7,802 bases of DNA from Clostridia bacterium (GCA_017505675.1 JAFVOV010000107.1:1-7802); one strand, 5' to 3'. Shown: positions 1 through 5,988, counted from the first letter of the stretch. Made by a program: numbers and translations. The notes: generated from the letters alone by a model not told the origin.

Positions 1-175
1 CGGTGGTTTGAATACCGCCTGTTAAAGGGCCGTCGTGGTCGAAACCCCTAACGTCGTCACCCTGCCAACAATGAAGGGAAACGGGTAAATCTTTGAGTTG
101 GGAAATAACCGATTCGGTGTCAATTCCGAGTTTTGCGTAAATTTCTTTAGCCGACTCGTATCTGTTCATGCACAT
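1..175 (-). CDS. rhaA: L-rhamnose isomerase, N-terminal part (gene runs off the left edge)
   Basis: Cytosolic metal-dependent aldose-ketose isomerase that converts L-rhamnose to L-rhamnulose, the first step of rhamnose catabolism. Only the first 58 residues are in the window. They contain the family's N-terminal signature SLHCWQGDD near residues 35-43, followed by GPLTGGIQ near 50-57, which I recognise from RhaA. The start is taken at the ATG at 175, because AAGGAGAT at 181-188 then lies at normal spacing. A second in-frame ATG at 169 is possible but would sit about 13 bases from the ribosome binding site. It is preceded by its own promoter and operator (see 205-263) and by the terminator of the upstream PHP gene, so it appears to begin a separate transcript, probably a rhamnose-use operon continuing left. 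The family assignment rests on motif memory over a short stretch. Confidence 0.88.
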   Translation of the reverse strand, partial: MCMNRYESAKEIYAKLGIDTESVISQLKDLPVSLHCWQGDDVRGFDHDGPLTGGIQTT

Positions 176-204
176 AAAAAATCTCCTTAAAATTCAGGTT
201 ATAT

Positions 205-263
205 TTAAAGCGCTAAACGCTTTAACGATAAATATTTTAACATAAAAGAATAAAGTTAGTCAA
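205..263 (-). promoter_or_regulatory. rhaA promoter with overlapping inverted-repeat operator
   Basis: Reading the minus strand, TTGACT (258-263) and TAAAAT (234-239) are 18 bases apart, a plausible sigma-A promoter with a start near 227. Directly on the start site is a perfect dyad, TTAAAGCG-5-CGCTTTAA (205-225). Its position from about +1 to +22 would let a bound protein block initiation or clearance. LacI-family sugar regulators bind dyads of this general type, but no regulator gene is in the window and the 5-bp spacer is not diagnostic. The promoter and dyad are seen; rhamnose-responsive repression is inference from the downstream gene. Confidence 0.6.
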
Positions 264-320
264 TAGTTTTTGTGTATGGAATTTTCTCGGTAGTGTCAAC
301 TTTAATACAAATTACACTAA

Positions 321-360
321 ATATAAAAGCGAGTGGCGTTTTTGCCACCCGCTTTTATAT
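321..360 (-). terminator. Hairpin terminator of the PHP gene
   Basis: A 17-bp stem (arms 321-337 and 344-360) with a 6-base loop lies 11 bases beyond the PHP stop codon. The single non-Watson-Crick position is a G-U wobble when read on the minus strand but an A-C mismatch on the plus strand, so it favours minus-strand transcripts. There is no long U-run after the stem, although the base of the stem is A-U rich. It also isolates rhaA from the PHP gene. Confidence 0.7.
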
Positions 361-371
361 ATTAAAAATAA

Positions 372-1421
372 TTATTCAACGAATTCGTCAAGATAATATC
401 CGTTTGTATTTGCAGAGTTGCCGTCTTTATCAACAACGGTTACGCGGATATAAATATCTTCAGGCGTAACTCTAAAAGTAGCGCTGGTTATATCTTTGCC
501 GTCGGGGTCGATTGCGCGTTCACTTCTTCTTGTTCCGCAGGTTAAAAAGATTTTTTTAGCGGGGGAAGTTTTTACGTAGATATGCCCGTCTTCATAATAA
601 AGTTCTTCAATTTCCGGACCTTGTGAAGCGTAAAGATGCCCTTTAACCATAGCGTCGGTGATTGCTTTATAGTTAAATTCTTCTGCTTTTATCATAGTGA
701 AAGCCGTAAAACTTTCACTTCCTTCTTTATCTAAAGGCGTGTGGTTGTGATTATCGTCACCACCGACGCAAGAGATGCGGTTTCCGCTCCTTAAAATATC
801 GTCGTAAACGTGTGGGCAGTAATCTGCCATGCCCATTGATATACCTGCTCCGTTACATATTTCTAAAGCGTGCATACCCTTATAATTTACGTAATCATTA
901 TAATTTTCTAGTGACCAGCCGGGGTGGTTATAAACTACGTAAAAACCGTTTTCGCGTCCGATTTTCATTATGTCGTTTATGCCTTTAACCGAATAATGCC
1001 TTTCGTAATCGGGTAGTGATGCGTCAAATTTTGCAAGATGGCGGTATTTTTCGCCGTTACCTATCATTCTATATTTTGTGCGGTGGTAGCAAACTTGAGT
1101 GTCGTTTTCCGGGTCTAAAGCAATAAAGTTAATGTGGCAACCTTTCCAAGTTAAATAAGATTTTCCGTTGGGGATAAATTCTGGGTTCCAGCCTTCGTAT
1201 AAATCAAGTTCGTAACCGGAAAGCGCTATAAAATTCTCATCCGATAAATCGTGGTGGGGGAGAAGTATATTGTGGTCGGTAAAGGCAATTATAGAATAGC
1301 CCTTTTCCATATACGCTTTTTTTGCCTGTTCGGGCGTAAGTGTTCCGTCTGAAATATTCGTGTGAGAGTGTAAGTTTGCTTTATAAAATTTACCGTTTTT
1401 TGGGAGAAGATATTTTCTCAT
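372..1421 (-). CDS. PHP-domain metal-dependent phosphoesterase
   Basis: A 349-residue protein of the polymerase-and-histidinol-phosphatase (PHP) superfamily, predicted cytosolic. The metal-ligand motifs appear in order: LHSHT (H18, H20), D25, FTDHN (D49, H50), E71, H96, YNHPG (H166), E187 and the GGDDNHNH segment (D222, D223, H225). These are the positions expected to hold two or three divalent metals for phosphoester hydrolysis. Residues from about 270 to 349 form a beta-rich tail after the PHP fold. There is no signal peptide or membrane segment. The ATG at 1421 has GGAGT (1428-1432) six bases upstream. The substrate is unknown; free-standing PHP proteins act on nucleotides, phosphosugars or oligonucleotides. 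The adjacent rhaA is on the same strand but separated by a terminator and promoter, so a shared role in sugar use is only a guess. Confidence 0.85.
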   Translation of the reverse strand: MRKYLLPKNGKFYKANLHSHTNISDGTLTPEQAKKAYMEKGYSIIAFTDHNILLPHHDLSDENFIALSGYELDLYEGWNPEFIPNGKSYLTWKGCHINFIALDPENDTQVCYHRTKYRMIGNGEKYRHLAKFDASLPDYERHYSVKGINDIMKIGRENGFYVVYNHPGWSLENYNDYVNYKGMHALEICNGAGISMGMADYCPHVYDDILRSGNRISCVGGDDNHNHTPLDKEGSESFTAFTMIKAEEFNYKAITDAMVKGHLYASQGPEIEELYYEDGHIYVKTSPAKKIFLTCGTRRSERAIDPDGKDITSATFRVTPEDIYIRVTVVDKDGNSANTNGYYLDEFVE

Positions 1422-1451
1422 TTATTAACTCCAAAGATTTTGATTATATTA

Positions 1452-1480
1452 AATATATCACATTACGGCGTTTGTAGCAA
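1452..1480 (-). promoter_or_regulatory. Candidate promoter for the PHP gene
   Basis: On the minus strand TTGCTA (1475-1480) and TATATT (1452-1457) are exactly 17 bases apart, upstream of the PHP start codon. Both hexamers match consensus only partly, and the region is AT-rich enough for chance matches, so this is moderate evidence. Confidence 0.4.
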
Positions 1481-1500
1481 GCGTAATTTTAAAATATTAG

Positions 1501-1538
1501 GTATAAAATAAAATCCCCCTGATAAATTTATCGGGGGA
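1501..1538 (-). terminator. Intrinsic terminator of the XRE-zinc-ribbon gene
   Basis: Arms TCCCCC (1514-1519) and GGGGGA (1533-1538) extend inward through GATAAA/TTTATC with one bulged base. On the minus strand the stem is followed by TTTTATTTTAT, the U-rich tail expected of an intrinsic terminator. It lies just beyond the stop codon at 1545. Confidence 0.82.
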
Positions 1539-1544
1539 TAACGG

Positions 1545-2150
1545 CTATTTATTTAAACGCTTTTTACACCAAGTTACGTGTCCGCATTTCGGGCAACGCA
1601 AACGCCTTGTGGTCAAAGTGTGCATGCCGAATAAATATGCGCCGAATTTAGGAACGAACCTATTTTTACAATGCTGACATTCAAAAGCGCCTGCCGTTCT
1701 ATCAAGTTCGCAAGAAGTTAATAAAACGCTTATTATACTTATTGCGCCAACTACGATAAGCACTACGCGTAGCCACGTTTCCATTTCTAAATATTTAGCC
1801 AAAAACATTAGTGTAAGCGAGCAAATTAGCGTTGTAACGCAAGTAATTGCGGCTACGGTGAGTTTGAATTTTGCCTCTTTTCTTTCATTCATTAAGTCCA
1901 TAATGTTTTCTTCCGCTTTTATTTTATAGTTTTTTTCATCAAGGCGTTCCCCAGAAAGAAGTTCGTTTACGCTGATTTTTAAAATCTCACATAAAGGTAG
2001 CATTAAACCGACTTCGGGTAGACCGTTCCCGGTTTCCCATTTTGAAACGGTTTTATCAGATATGCCTAATTGTTCTGCTAATTCCCTTTGTGTTAAGTTT
2101 TGTTCTTTTCTGCTTTCTTGAATTAACTTTCCAGTTATTGCTTGATTCAT
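1545..2150 (-). CDS. XRE-family regulator with two membrane helices and a C-terminal zinc ribbon
   Basis: A 201-residue protein in three parts. Residues 7-65 are a Cro/C1-type helix-turn-helix, with the typical NLTQRELAEQLGISDKTVSKWE pattern spanning about 18-39. Residues about 97-118 and 126-146 are two hydrophobic helices joined by a short loop. The C-terminus has paired cysteines C158-x2-C161 and C186-x2-C189, a zinc-ribbon arrangement. Membrane-tethered XRE proteins of this kind are common in Clostridia and are presumed to link an envelope signal to transcription, but the ligand and targets are unknown. AGGAGG at 2158-2163 lies seven bases before the ATG. A -10-like TATAAT (2174-2179, minus) gives a short leader, with only a poor -35. 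It is transcribed alone, between the tRNA terminator and its own terminator. Confidence 0.85.
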   Translation of the reverse strand: MNQAITGKLIQESRKEQNLTQRELAEQLGISDKTVSKWETGNGLPEVGLMLPLCEILKISVNELLSGERLDEKNYKIKAEENIMDLMNERKEAKFKLTVAAITCVTTLICSLTLMFLAKYLEMETWLRVVLIVVGAISIISVLLTSCELDRTAGAFECQHCKNRFVPKFGAYLFGMHTLTTRRLRCPKCGHVTWCKKRLNK

Positions 2151-2173
2151 AAGCGGACCTCCTTTACGACTAT

Positions 2174-2179
2174 ATTATA
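2174..2179 (-). promoter_or_regulatory. -10 element of the XRE-zinc-ribbon gene
   Basis: A consensus TATAAT on the minus strand, ending 11 bases upstream of the AGGAGG ribosome binding site. The sequence 17 bases further upstream is ATAAAT, a poor -35, so initiation may need an activator or may be weak. Confidence 0.45.
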
Positions 2180-2251
2180 CAACGGAAAAATCGAAAATTT
2201 ATCCCACGCTCCGTAGAGTTTTATTATAAACTACTCTATTTTTAGGCGGAA

Positions 2252-2277
2252 AAACCAAAAAAAGCCGTAATGGCTTT
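2252..2277 (-). terminator. Intrinsic terminator after tRNA-Arg
   Basis: On the minus strand AAAGCC (2277-2272), a 5-base loop and GGCTTT (2266-2261) form a stem that runs into a stretch of seven T residues. It begins eight bases after the encoded CCA of the tRNA and ends that transcript. Confidence 0.8.
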
Positions 2278-2284
2278 CTTCTTT

Positions 2285-2360
2285 TGGCGCGTCCGCCGAG
2301 ACTCGAACTCGGAACGGAGCCGTCGGAGGGCTCTGTTTTATCCAATTAGACTACGGGCGC
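2285..2360 (-). tRNA. tRNA-Arg, anticodon CCG
   Basis: A 76-base cloverleaf including an encoded CCA end (2285-2287) and G73. The anticodon stem GAGCC/GGCTC encloses CTCCGAC, putting anticodon CCG at 2324-2326, which reads the arginine codon CGG. The T arm is CCGAG/CTCGG with loop TTCGAGT, and the D loop carries the conserved GG. Two C-A mismatches are seen, at acceptor pair 4:69 and D-stem pair 12:23, each where a G would complete the stem. No clear promoter lies directly upstream. The CNNM gene ends 50 bases before it, so it is probably processed from that transcript. Confidence 0.93.
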
Positions 2361-2364
2361 AGAA

Positions 2365-2392
2365 TGCCGTTCTTTAATTAAAAAGAACGGCA
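2365..2392 (-). other. Perfect 11-bp hairpin between the CNNM gene and tRNA-Arg
   Basis: TGCCGTTCTTT (2365-2375) and AAAGAACGGCA (2382-2392) pair perfectly around a 6-base loop, four bases upstream of the mature tRNA 5' end. Neither strand has a U-run after the stem, so it is a poor intrinsic terminator. It may mark an RNA processing or stabilising element in a shared mRNA-tRNA transcript, or a partial terminator. Confidence 0.6.
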
Positions 2393-2409
2393 GTAAAAAC
2401 AAAATAATA

Positions 2410-3735
2410 TTATTCGTGTTCGTTTTGGTCGGAAACTTCACCGACGGTAACTTTTACTTGTAAAACGCGCTTTACGGTTGATTTTAGCACTTCAACGGTT
2501 AAGTTTAAGTGGTTTAAGATTACGCCTGCGCGTGGTATTTCACCTAACGCTTCAATTACCCAACCGCTAACGGTGTTTGCTTCAAAATTATCGTCTTCGT
2601 CTTCTAAACCAAACAATTCAAACGCATCTGCAAGGGGAGCGTTTCCGTCAACGATATAAGTTTTATCGTCAAGTTGTTTAAAGTAATTTATAACTTCGTC
2701 GTGTTCGTCGTAAATTTCCCCAACTAATTCTTCTAAAATATCTTCAAGCGTTACTAAACCGAGTGTTCCGCCGTATTCGTCAAGAACGACTGCGATATGT
2801 ACTTTCTTCTTTTGAAGTTGGCGAAGCAAGTCGGAAATTTTAGCGTGTTCCGTGGTGTAAAAGGCGTTTTGCATAATTCCGTCAATGCCTTTTTTACCTT
2901 TTAAGTACGCGTTAAAGAAGTCTTTTTCGTGTATCGTGCCGATTATAGTGTCAATGCTGTCTTTATAAACGGGTACGCGGGAATAACCTTCGCGGTCAAA
3001 AACTTTTCTTATTTCATCCATTGTGGAAGAAACGTCAACGGCAACTATATTAACGCGTGGAACTAAAATATCGCCCACTTCTAAATCGTCAAATTCAATA
3101 ACCGAGCGGATAAGTTTTGTTTCTTCGGTGTTTAACGTGCCGTCTTCTTCTGCTTCTTCAACGATGGTCATAATTTCTTCTTCAGTTACAACGTCTTCGT
3201 TTTTAAAGCGGAAAATTTTTGCAAGTAGCCATTTCCAACCGCCGAATACCCAGTTGAAAACGTAGAAAACGTAATAGAAAAATTTTATTATGGGATAAAA
3301 GGCAAACGCTAATTTTTCCGGATAAACTTTCGCTATAAATTTTGGCGTAATTTCCCCGAAAATCAAAACCCCTAAAGTAATGGCTATGGTAGAAACGAGA
3401 GCCGACGTGTTTGCGTCTGCAATAAGTTTTGCAAACAATAGCGTTGAAAGGGTAGACGCGGAAAGGTTGACTATATTGTTGCCAACTAAAACGGTTGTTA
3501 TAAATCTATCGTAATTAGTTTCCGCAAGGTCTAAAACCTTTTTTGCTTTCCTATTGCCGTTCGCTGCTAAAGAACGGAGTTTTATGCGGTTTGCGCAAGA
3601 ATATGCTGTTTCCGTTGAAGAAAAGAAACCTGACATTATAACTAGCGCGATAATCGCAATGAGTAACCAGACCGGGAAGGACTGGGTGGTGTTTAAGAGC
3701 AACGTAGATAACGGAACAGAGCCGTCGGTACTCAT
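2410..3735 (-). CDS. CNNM/CBS/CorC_HlyC membrane protein (hemolysin C / magnesium exporter family)
   Basis: A 441-residue integral membrane protein. Residues about 20-200 form the CNNM (DUF21) transmembrane domain, with hydrophobic helices near 21-37, 79-105, 111-127 and 143-165. It carries family motifs GFFSSTETAYS (36-46), VGNNIVN (84-90) and FGEITPK (126-132). Two CBS domains follow (about 222-280 and 285-345), the second ending in the hallmark DEYGGTLGLVTLEDILEELV (319-338). A CorC_HlyC domain occupies about 355-432. Characterised relatives, such as MpfA of Staphylococcus and CorC, act in Mg2+ efflux, with CBS domains sensing ATP-Mg. Despite the hemolysin name, lysis is not the expected role. 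AGGAGG at 3741-3746 lies five bases before the ATG. The last 50 bases before the tRNA hold a hairpin without a U-tail, so read-through into tRNA-Arg is likely. Length is normal for the family. Confidence 0.92.
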   Translation of the reverse strand: MSTDGSVPLSTLLLNTTQSFPVWLLIAIIALVIMSGFFSSTETAYSCANRIKLRSLAANGNRKAKKVLDLAETNYDRFITTVLVGNNIVNLSASTLSTLLFAKLIADANTSALVSTIAITLGVLIFGEITPKFIAKVYPEKLAFAFYPIIKFFYYVFYVFNWVFGGWKWLLAKIFRFKNEDVVTEEEIMTIVEEAEEDGTLNTEETKLIRSVIEFDDLEVGDILVPRVNIVAVDVSSTMDEIRKVFDREGYSRVPVYKDSIDTIIGTIHEKDFFNAYLKGKKGIDGIMQNAFYTTEHAKISDLLRQLQKKKVHIAVVLDEYGGTLGLVTLEDILEELVGEIYDEHDEVINYFKQLDDKTYIVDGNAPLADAFELFGLEDEDDNFEANTVSGWVIEALGEIPRAGVILNHLNLTVEVLKSTVKRVLQVKVTVGEVSDQNEHE

Positions 3736-3782
3736 AAAATCCTCCTTTAATAAAGAAAATATAATTATTATATGCAGAGCAT

Positions 3783-3810
3783 ATTATATTTATTAAAACA
3801 TAATTCACAA
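3783..3810 (-). promoter_or_regulatory. Candidate promoter for the CNNM gene
   Basis: Minus-strand TTGTGA (3805-3810) and TATAAT (3783-3788) are 16 bases apart. A second TATAAT lies at 3767-3772 without a good -35. The region is very AT-rich, so the exact start is uncertain. It is divergent from the mnmA promoter, which begins at 3847. Confidence 0.45.
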
Positions 3811-3846
3811 AAATAATCAAGTATTTTACAACCTTATTGCATTTTA

Positions 3847-3875
3847 TTGATATTTTTCGGGTTTTGTGGTATGAT
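3847..3875 (+). promoter_or_regulatory. mnmA promoter, extended -10 type
   Basis: TTGATA (3847-3852), a 17-base spacer and TATGAT (3870-3875) preceded by TGG, which fits an extended -10. The start should fall near 3882, giving a leader of about 16 bases that holds AGGAG at 3886-3890. This placement excludes translation from the upstream in-frame ATG at 3847. Confidence 0.75.
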
Positions 3876-3897
3876 AATCTTCAAAAGGAGATTATTT

Positions 3898-4977
3898 ATG
3901 GCAAAAACGGTTGTCGTTGGTATGAGCGGCGGAGTGGATAGTTCGGTTGCTGCGTTGCTTTTGAAAAAACAGGGCTATAACGTCATAGGCTTGTTTATGA
4001 ATAACTGGGAAGAAAAGGACGAATGTGGCGCGTGTACGGGCGAAGAAGATTTTGCGGACGTGCGCCGTGTTGCAAACGCCATAGGTATACCTTATTATTC
4101 GGTAAACTTTGCAAAAGAATATATGGAAAGGGTGTTTTCTTACTTCCTTGCTGAATACAAGGCGGGCAGAACGCCTAACCCTGACGTGCTTTGTAACCGA
4201 GAAATAAAATTCAAAGATTTTAAAGACGCCGCTATGCGCTTGGGTGCAGATTATATTGCAACGGGGCATTATTGCGATATTTTGCACGACGGCAACACGC
4301 ATTATTTATTAAAAGCAAAAGACCAAAGTAAAGACCAAACTTATTTTTTAAACCAACTTTCGCAAGAGCAACTTGATAAGGTTTTGTTTCCGCTTGGTAA
4401 GTTAGATAAATCGGAAGTTAGAAAAATTGCCGAAGAAAACGGGCTTGCAACCGCAACCAAAAAAGATTCTACGGGCATTTGCTTTATAGGCGAAAGAAAC
4501 TTTAGGAACTTTTTACTTAATTATATTCCTGCGGAAAAGGGCTTAATTAAAACTTATGACGGAAAGGTTTTGGGCGAACATTTGGGGCTTATGTATTATA
4601 CGATAGGTCAAAGGCGCGGGCTTAATATCGGTGGGCAAAAAGGTGACGACGGTAGCCGTTGGTTCGTTATTGAGAAAGATTTAAAAAATAATATTTTATA
4701 CGTTGCGCACGGCTCGGAAGAAAAACTTTACAGCAAAGGTCTTATTATGAAAGAGTCCAACTGGATACCCTGTCAGCCAAATAAAAAAGATTTTGTTTGC
4801 ACGGGTAAGTTCCGTTACCGCCAGCCGGAACAAGAATGTACCGTTCATATCCGTGACGGGTATATTGAAGTTGAATTTGCTGAAAAACAACGCGCTATAA
4901 CTGAAGGTCAATTTGCCGTGTTTTATGATGGCGATAAGTGCATAGGTGGGGGCGTTATAGAAAAAGCAGTATTTTAA
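3898..4977 (+). CDS. mnmA: tRNA-specific 2-thiouridylase MnmA
   Basis: A cytosolic enzyme of 359 residues, of normal family length. It activates U34 of tRNA-Lys, tRNA-Glu and tRNA-Gln with ATP and inserts sulfur to give 2-thiouridine at the wobble position. The PP-loop SGGVDSS is at residues 10-16. The nucleophilic cysteine is C99 in PNPDVLCNREIKF and the partner cysteine is C195 in STGICFIGERNF, so both catalytic thiols are intact. ATGHY (121-125), KDQSKDQTYFL (141-151) and YTIGQRRGL (234-242) are further family signatures. A C-terminal beta-barrel covers about 285-359. The ATG at 3898 is chosen because AGGAG (3886-3890) is seven bases upstream and the promoter lies between it and an earlier in-frame ATG. 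It is a single-gene transcript ending at the 5044-5071 hairpin. The sulfur donor genes usually paired with it are not in the window. Confidence 0.96.
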   Translation: MAKTVVVGMSGGVDSSVAALLLKKQGYNVIGLFMNNWEEKDECGACTGEEDFADVRRVANAIGIPYYSVNFAKEYMERVFSYFLAEYKAGRTPNPDVLCNREIKFKDFKDAAMRLGADYIATGHYCDILHDGNTHYLLKAKDQSKDQTYFLNQLSQEQLDKVLFPLGKLDKSEVRKIAEENGLATATKKDSTGICFIGERNFRNFLLNYIPAEKGLIKTYDGKVLGEHLGLMYYTIGQRRGLNIGGQKGDDGSRWFVIEKDLKNNILYVAHGSEEKLYSKGLIMKESNWIPCQPNKKDFVCTGKFRYRQPEQECTVHIRDGYIEVEFAEKQRAITEGQFAVFYDGDKCIGGGVIEKAVF

Positions 4978-5043
4978 TGATGTAGAGTATGGGTTAAATT
5001 TTCTAGTATTTATTCGTTCATTATTAGGTTTGTTTGGCATAAA

Positions 5044-5071
5044 AAAGCGTCGCTTTAATAAGCGACGCTTT
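5044..5071. terminator. Bidirectional terminator between mnmA and repressor A
   Basis: A perfect 12-bp stem (AAAGCGTCGCTT and its complement) around loop TAAT. The plus strand continues with a T-rich stretch and the minus strand with six T residues, so it can end both mnmA and the convergent small XRE gene. Confidence 0.88.
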
Positions 5072-5098
5072 AATTTTGCGTATAATTTGTTTTTTGAC

Positions 5099-5305
5099 TT
5101 AAAACTCTGCCCGTCCAAGCAAAAAATCAATAGAAACGTCAAATAAATCTGCTATCTTGACTAAATTTTCAAGGCTAGGTTCTGAACTGCCGTTTTCGTA
5201 TCTGATATAGGACGGTTGCGCCATATTTAGATATTCAGCCATTTGCCGTTGTGTTTTTTTATTTAGTTTTCTCTGCTCAACCAGCCTTTCTTGAAAAATC
5301 TTCAT
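5099..5305 (-). CDS. Small XRE-family repressor (module A)
   Basis: A 68-residue protein that is almost entirely one Cro/C1-type helix-turn-helix (about residues 4-64). The probable recognition helix is around QPSYIRYEN (30-38) and the typical IADLFDVSIDFLLGR end is at about 51-65. It has no ligand-binding, peptidase or membrane part. The start is the ATG at 5305. A longer frame begins with TTG at 5329, but that codon lies inside the predicted -10 of its own promoter, upstream of the expected transcript start. The ribosome binding site is weak (AAAGAG). It is divergent from the 187-residue membrane gene and shares with it two identical-type dyads (5331-5347, 5362-5378). Auto-repression plus repression of the neighbour is the likely role. 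Nothing identifies an inducer. It resembles the 65-residue repressor at 6003-6200 in fold and layout. Confidence 0.85.
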   Translation of the reverse strand: MKIFQERLVEQRKLNKKTQRQMAEYLNMAQPSYIRYENGSSEPSLENLVKIADLFDVSIDFLLGRAEF

Positions 5306-5322
5306 ATAAAACTCTTTTTTTG

Positions 5323-5351
5323 TTGACAATTATAGCATTTTGCTATATAAT
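5323..5351 (+). promoter_or_regulatory. Exact-consensus promoter of module A effector
   Basis: TTGACA (5323-5328), 17 bases, TATAAT (5346-5351): a perfect sigma-A match with a start near 5358. AGGAG at 5386-5390 follows, seven bases before the ATG. Such a strong promoter without repression would give very high output, which fits the two operators placed on it. Confidence 0.85.
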
Positions 5352-5357
5352 AATTAA
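5329..5357 (-). promoter_or_regulatory. Repressor A promoter, overlapping the effector promoter
   Basis: Minus-strand TATAAT at 5329-5334 with TTAATT at 5352-5357, 17 bases apart. It occupies nearly the same DNA as the plus promoter, so RNA polymerase can use only one direction at a time. The -35 is weak, in contrast to the plus side. The predicted start is near 5322, with a leader of about 17 bases. Confidence 0.6.
5331..5347. promoter_or_regulatory. Operator A1
   Basis: Perfect dyad TATAGCA-TTT-TGCTATA. It fills the spacer of the plus promoter and overlaps the minus -10, so one bound dimer could block both directions. Confidence 0.8.
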
Positions 5358-5361
5358 AAAA

Positions 5362-5378
5362 TATAGCAATATGCTATC
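5362..5378. promoter_or_regulatory. Operator A2
   Basis: ATAGCA-ATA-TGCTAT (core 5363-5377), a second copy of the A1 dyad. Its centre is 31 bp from A1, about three helical turns, so both sites face the same side of the DNA. It lies at about +5 to +21 of the effector transcript. Confidence 0.8.
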
Positions 5379-5397
5379 AAACAATAGGAGATAAGTT

Positions 5398-5961
5398 ATG
5401 GGTATTTTTGACAGAGTTAAGATGGTTTATACGGGGGAAGTTGGTTCTATCGTAAGAATTCCTTGTAAAAACAATTCAGACAACCTTATTTTTACCGGCG
5501 CTGGAAAGTCTATTAAGATTTATGAAGCGCTTCAAGGTAAGCATCACAAAAAAGGCACGCCTTTCGTTATGGAATATTTTGGGTTTGTTCCGGCAACGGA
5601 CGTTTCTGAATCTAGTTATACTAGCGGATATACGGCAACGCATACTGGTAACGGTAGATACCGCGTTAGTGAAAATAAACACAGTTCGGGTGATGCCATT
5701 GCGATGGAAGTTGTTGTTGGCGCTTCGCCTGAAGTTGTGGCTGATAAAAAATCAAACGTTAATAAGTGGTTGCGTAGCGTTGCAAGACCAACAAGGGGAT
5801 TTTTGTGGTGGGTTACAGGCATAGTTACCACACCGTTTATCATAGGTTTGCTTATGTTGGGTGATGCAATATATAGAAAATATTTAGCCATAGTTAGAAA
5901 TTCTTGCGTAAGAAAAGCAAAAAAATCATATAAGAAAAATAACAAAGTAATAGTGTTCTAA
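5398..5961 (+). CDS. Unrecognised protein with a single C-terminal membrane helix (module A effector)
   Basis: A 187-residue protein that I do not recognise. Residues 1-65 look like a compact mixed domain with no signal peptide. Residues about 70-98 are rich in Ser, Thr, Gly and Tyr and may be a flexible linker. A charged stretch follows, and residues about 134-155 (GFLWWVTGIVTTPFIIGLLMLG) form one strong hydrophobic helix. The tail at 170-184 is highly basic (RKAKKSYKKNNK). By the positive-inside rule the tail is probably cytoplasmic; the side of the N-terminal part is unclear. AGGAG lies seven bases before the ATG. It is driven by an exact-consensus promoter under two dyads and is divergent from a 68-residue XRE repressor. 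That tight control suggests a stress- or signal-induced product or one harmful when expressed, but the function is unknown. A terminator follows directly at 5965. Confidence 0.8.
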   Translation: MGIFDRVKMVYTGEVGSIVRIPCKNNSDNLIFTGAGKSIKIYEALQGKHHKKGTPFVMEYFGFVPATDVSESSYTSGYTATHTGNGRYRVSENKHSSGDAIAMEVVVGASPEVVADKKSNVNKWLRSVARPTRGFLWWVTGIVTTPFIIGLLMLGDAIYRKYLAIVRNSCVRKAKKSYKKNNKVIVF

Positions 5962-5964
5962 ACA

Positions 5965-5988
5965 AAAAGCACCCTGTCGGGTGCTTTT
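5965..5988. terminator. Bidirectional terminator between effector A and repressor B
   Basis: AAAAGCACCC and GGGTGCTTTT pair perfectly around loop TGTC. The plus strand continues AATTTT and the minus strand has five T residues after the stem. It sits between two convergent genes, ending both. Confidence 0.88.

Noticed and set aside
272..469. Open frame of 65 codons on the plus strand overlapping the PHP terminator.
   Set aside because: It runs through the terminator hairpin and antisense into the PHP gene end, with no ribosome binding site.
2214..2238. Inverted repeat TAGAGT/ACTCTA upstream of the XRE-zinc-ribbon gene as its operator.
   Set aside because: The inner part is offset by two unpaired bases, it lies well upstream of the predicted start, and AT-rich DNA gives such pairs easily; kept only as a weak possibility.
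2285..2360. tRNA-Arg 3' end as an integration site for a mobile element.
   Set aside because: There is no integrase gene and no repeat of the tRNA 3' end elsewhere in the window that I can see.
3023..3265. Open frame of 80 codons on the plus strand inside the CNNM gene.
   Set aside because: It is antisense to the CBS-coding part of a well-conserved gene, has a Ser-rich shadow composition and no ribosome binding site.
3847..3897. Seventeen-codon longer N-terminus for MnmA.
   Set aside because: That stretch contains the promoter and ribosome binding site; MnmA proteins begin just before the PP-loop strand as in MAKTVVVGMSGG.
5306..5329. Eight-codon longer N-terminus for repressor A using TTG at 5329.
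   Set aside because: The TTG lies inside the predicted -10 element, upstream of the expected transcript start, and the ATG at 5305 matches the start of homologous XRE folds.
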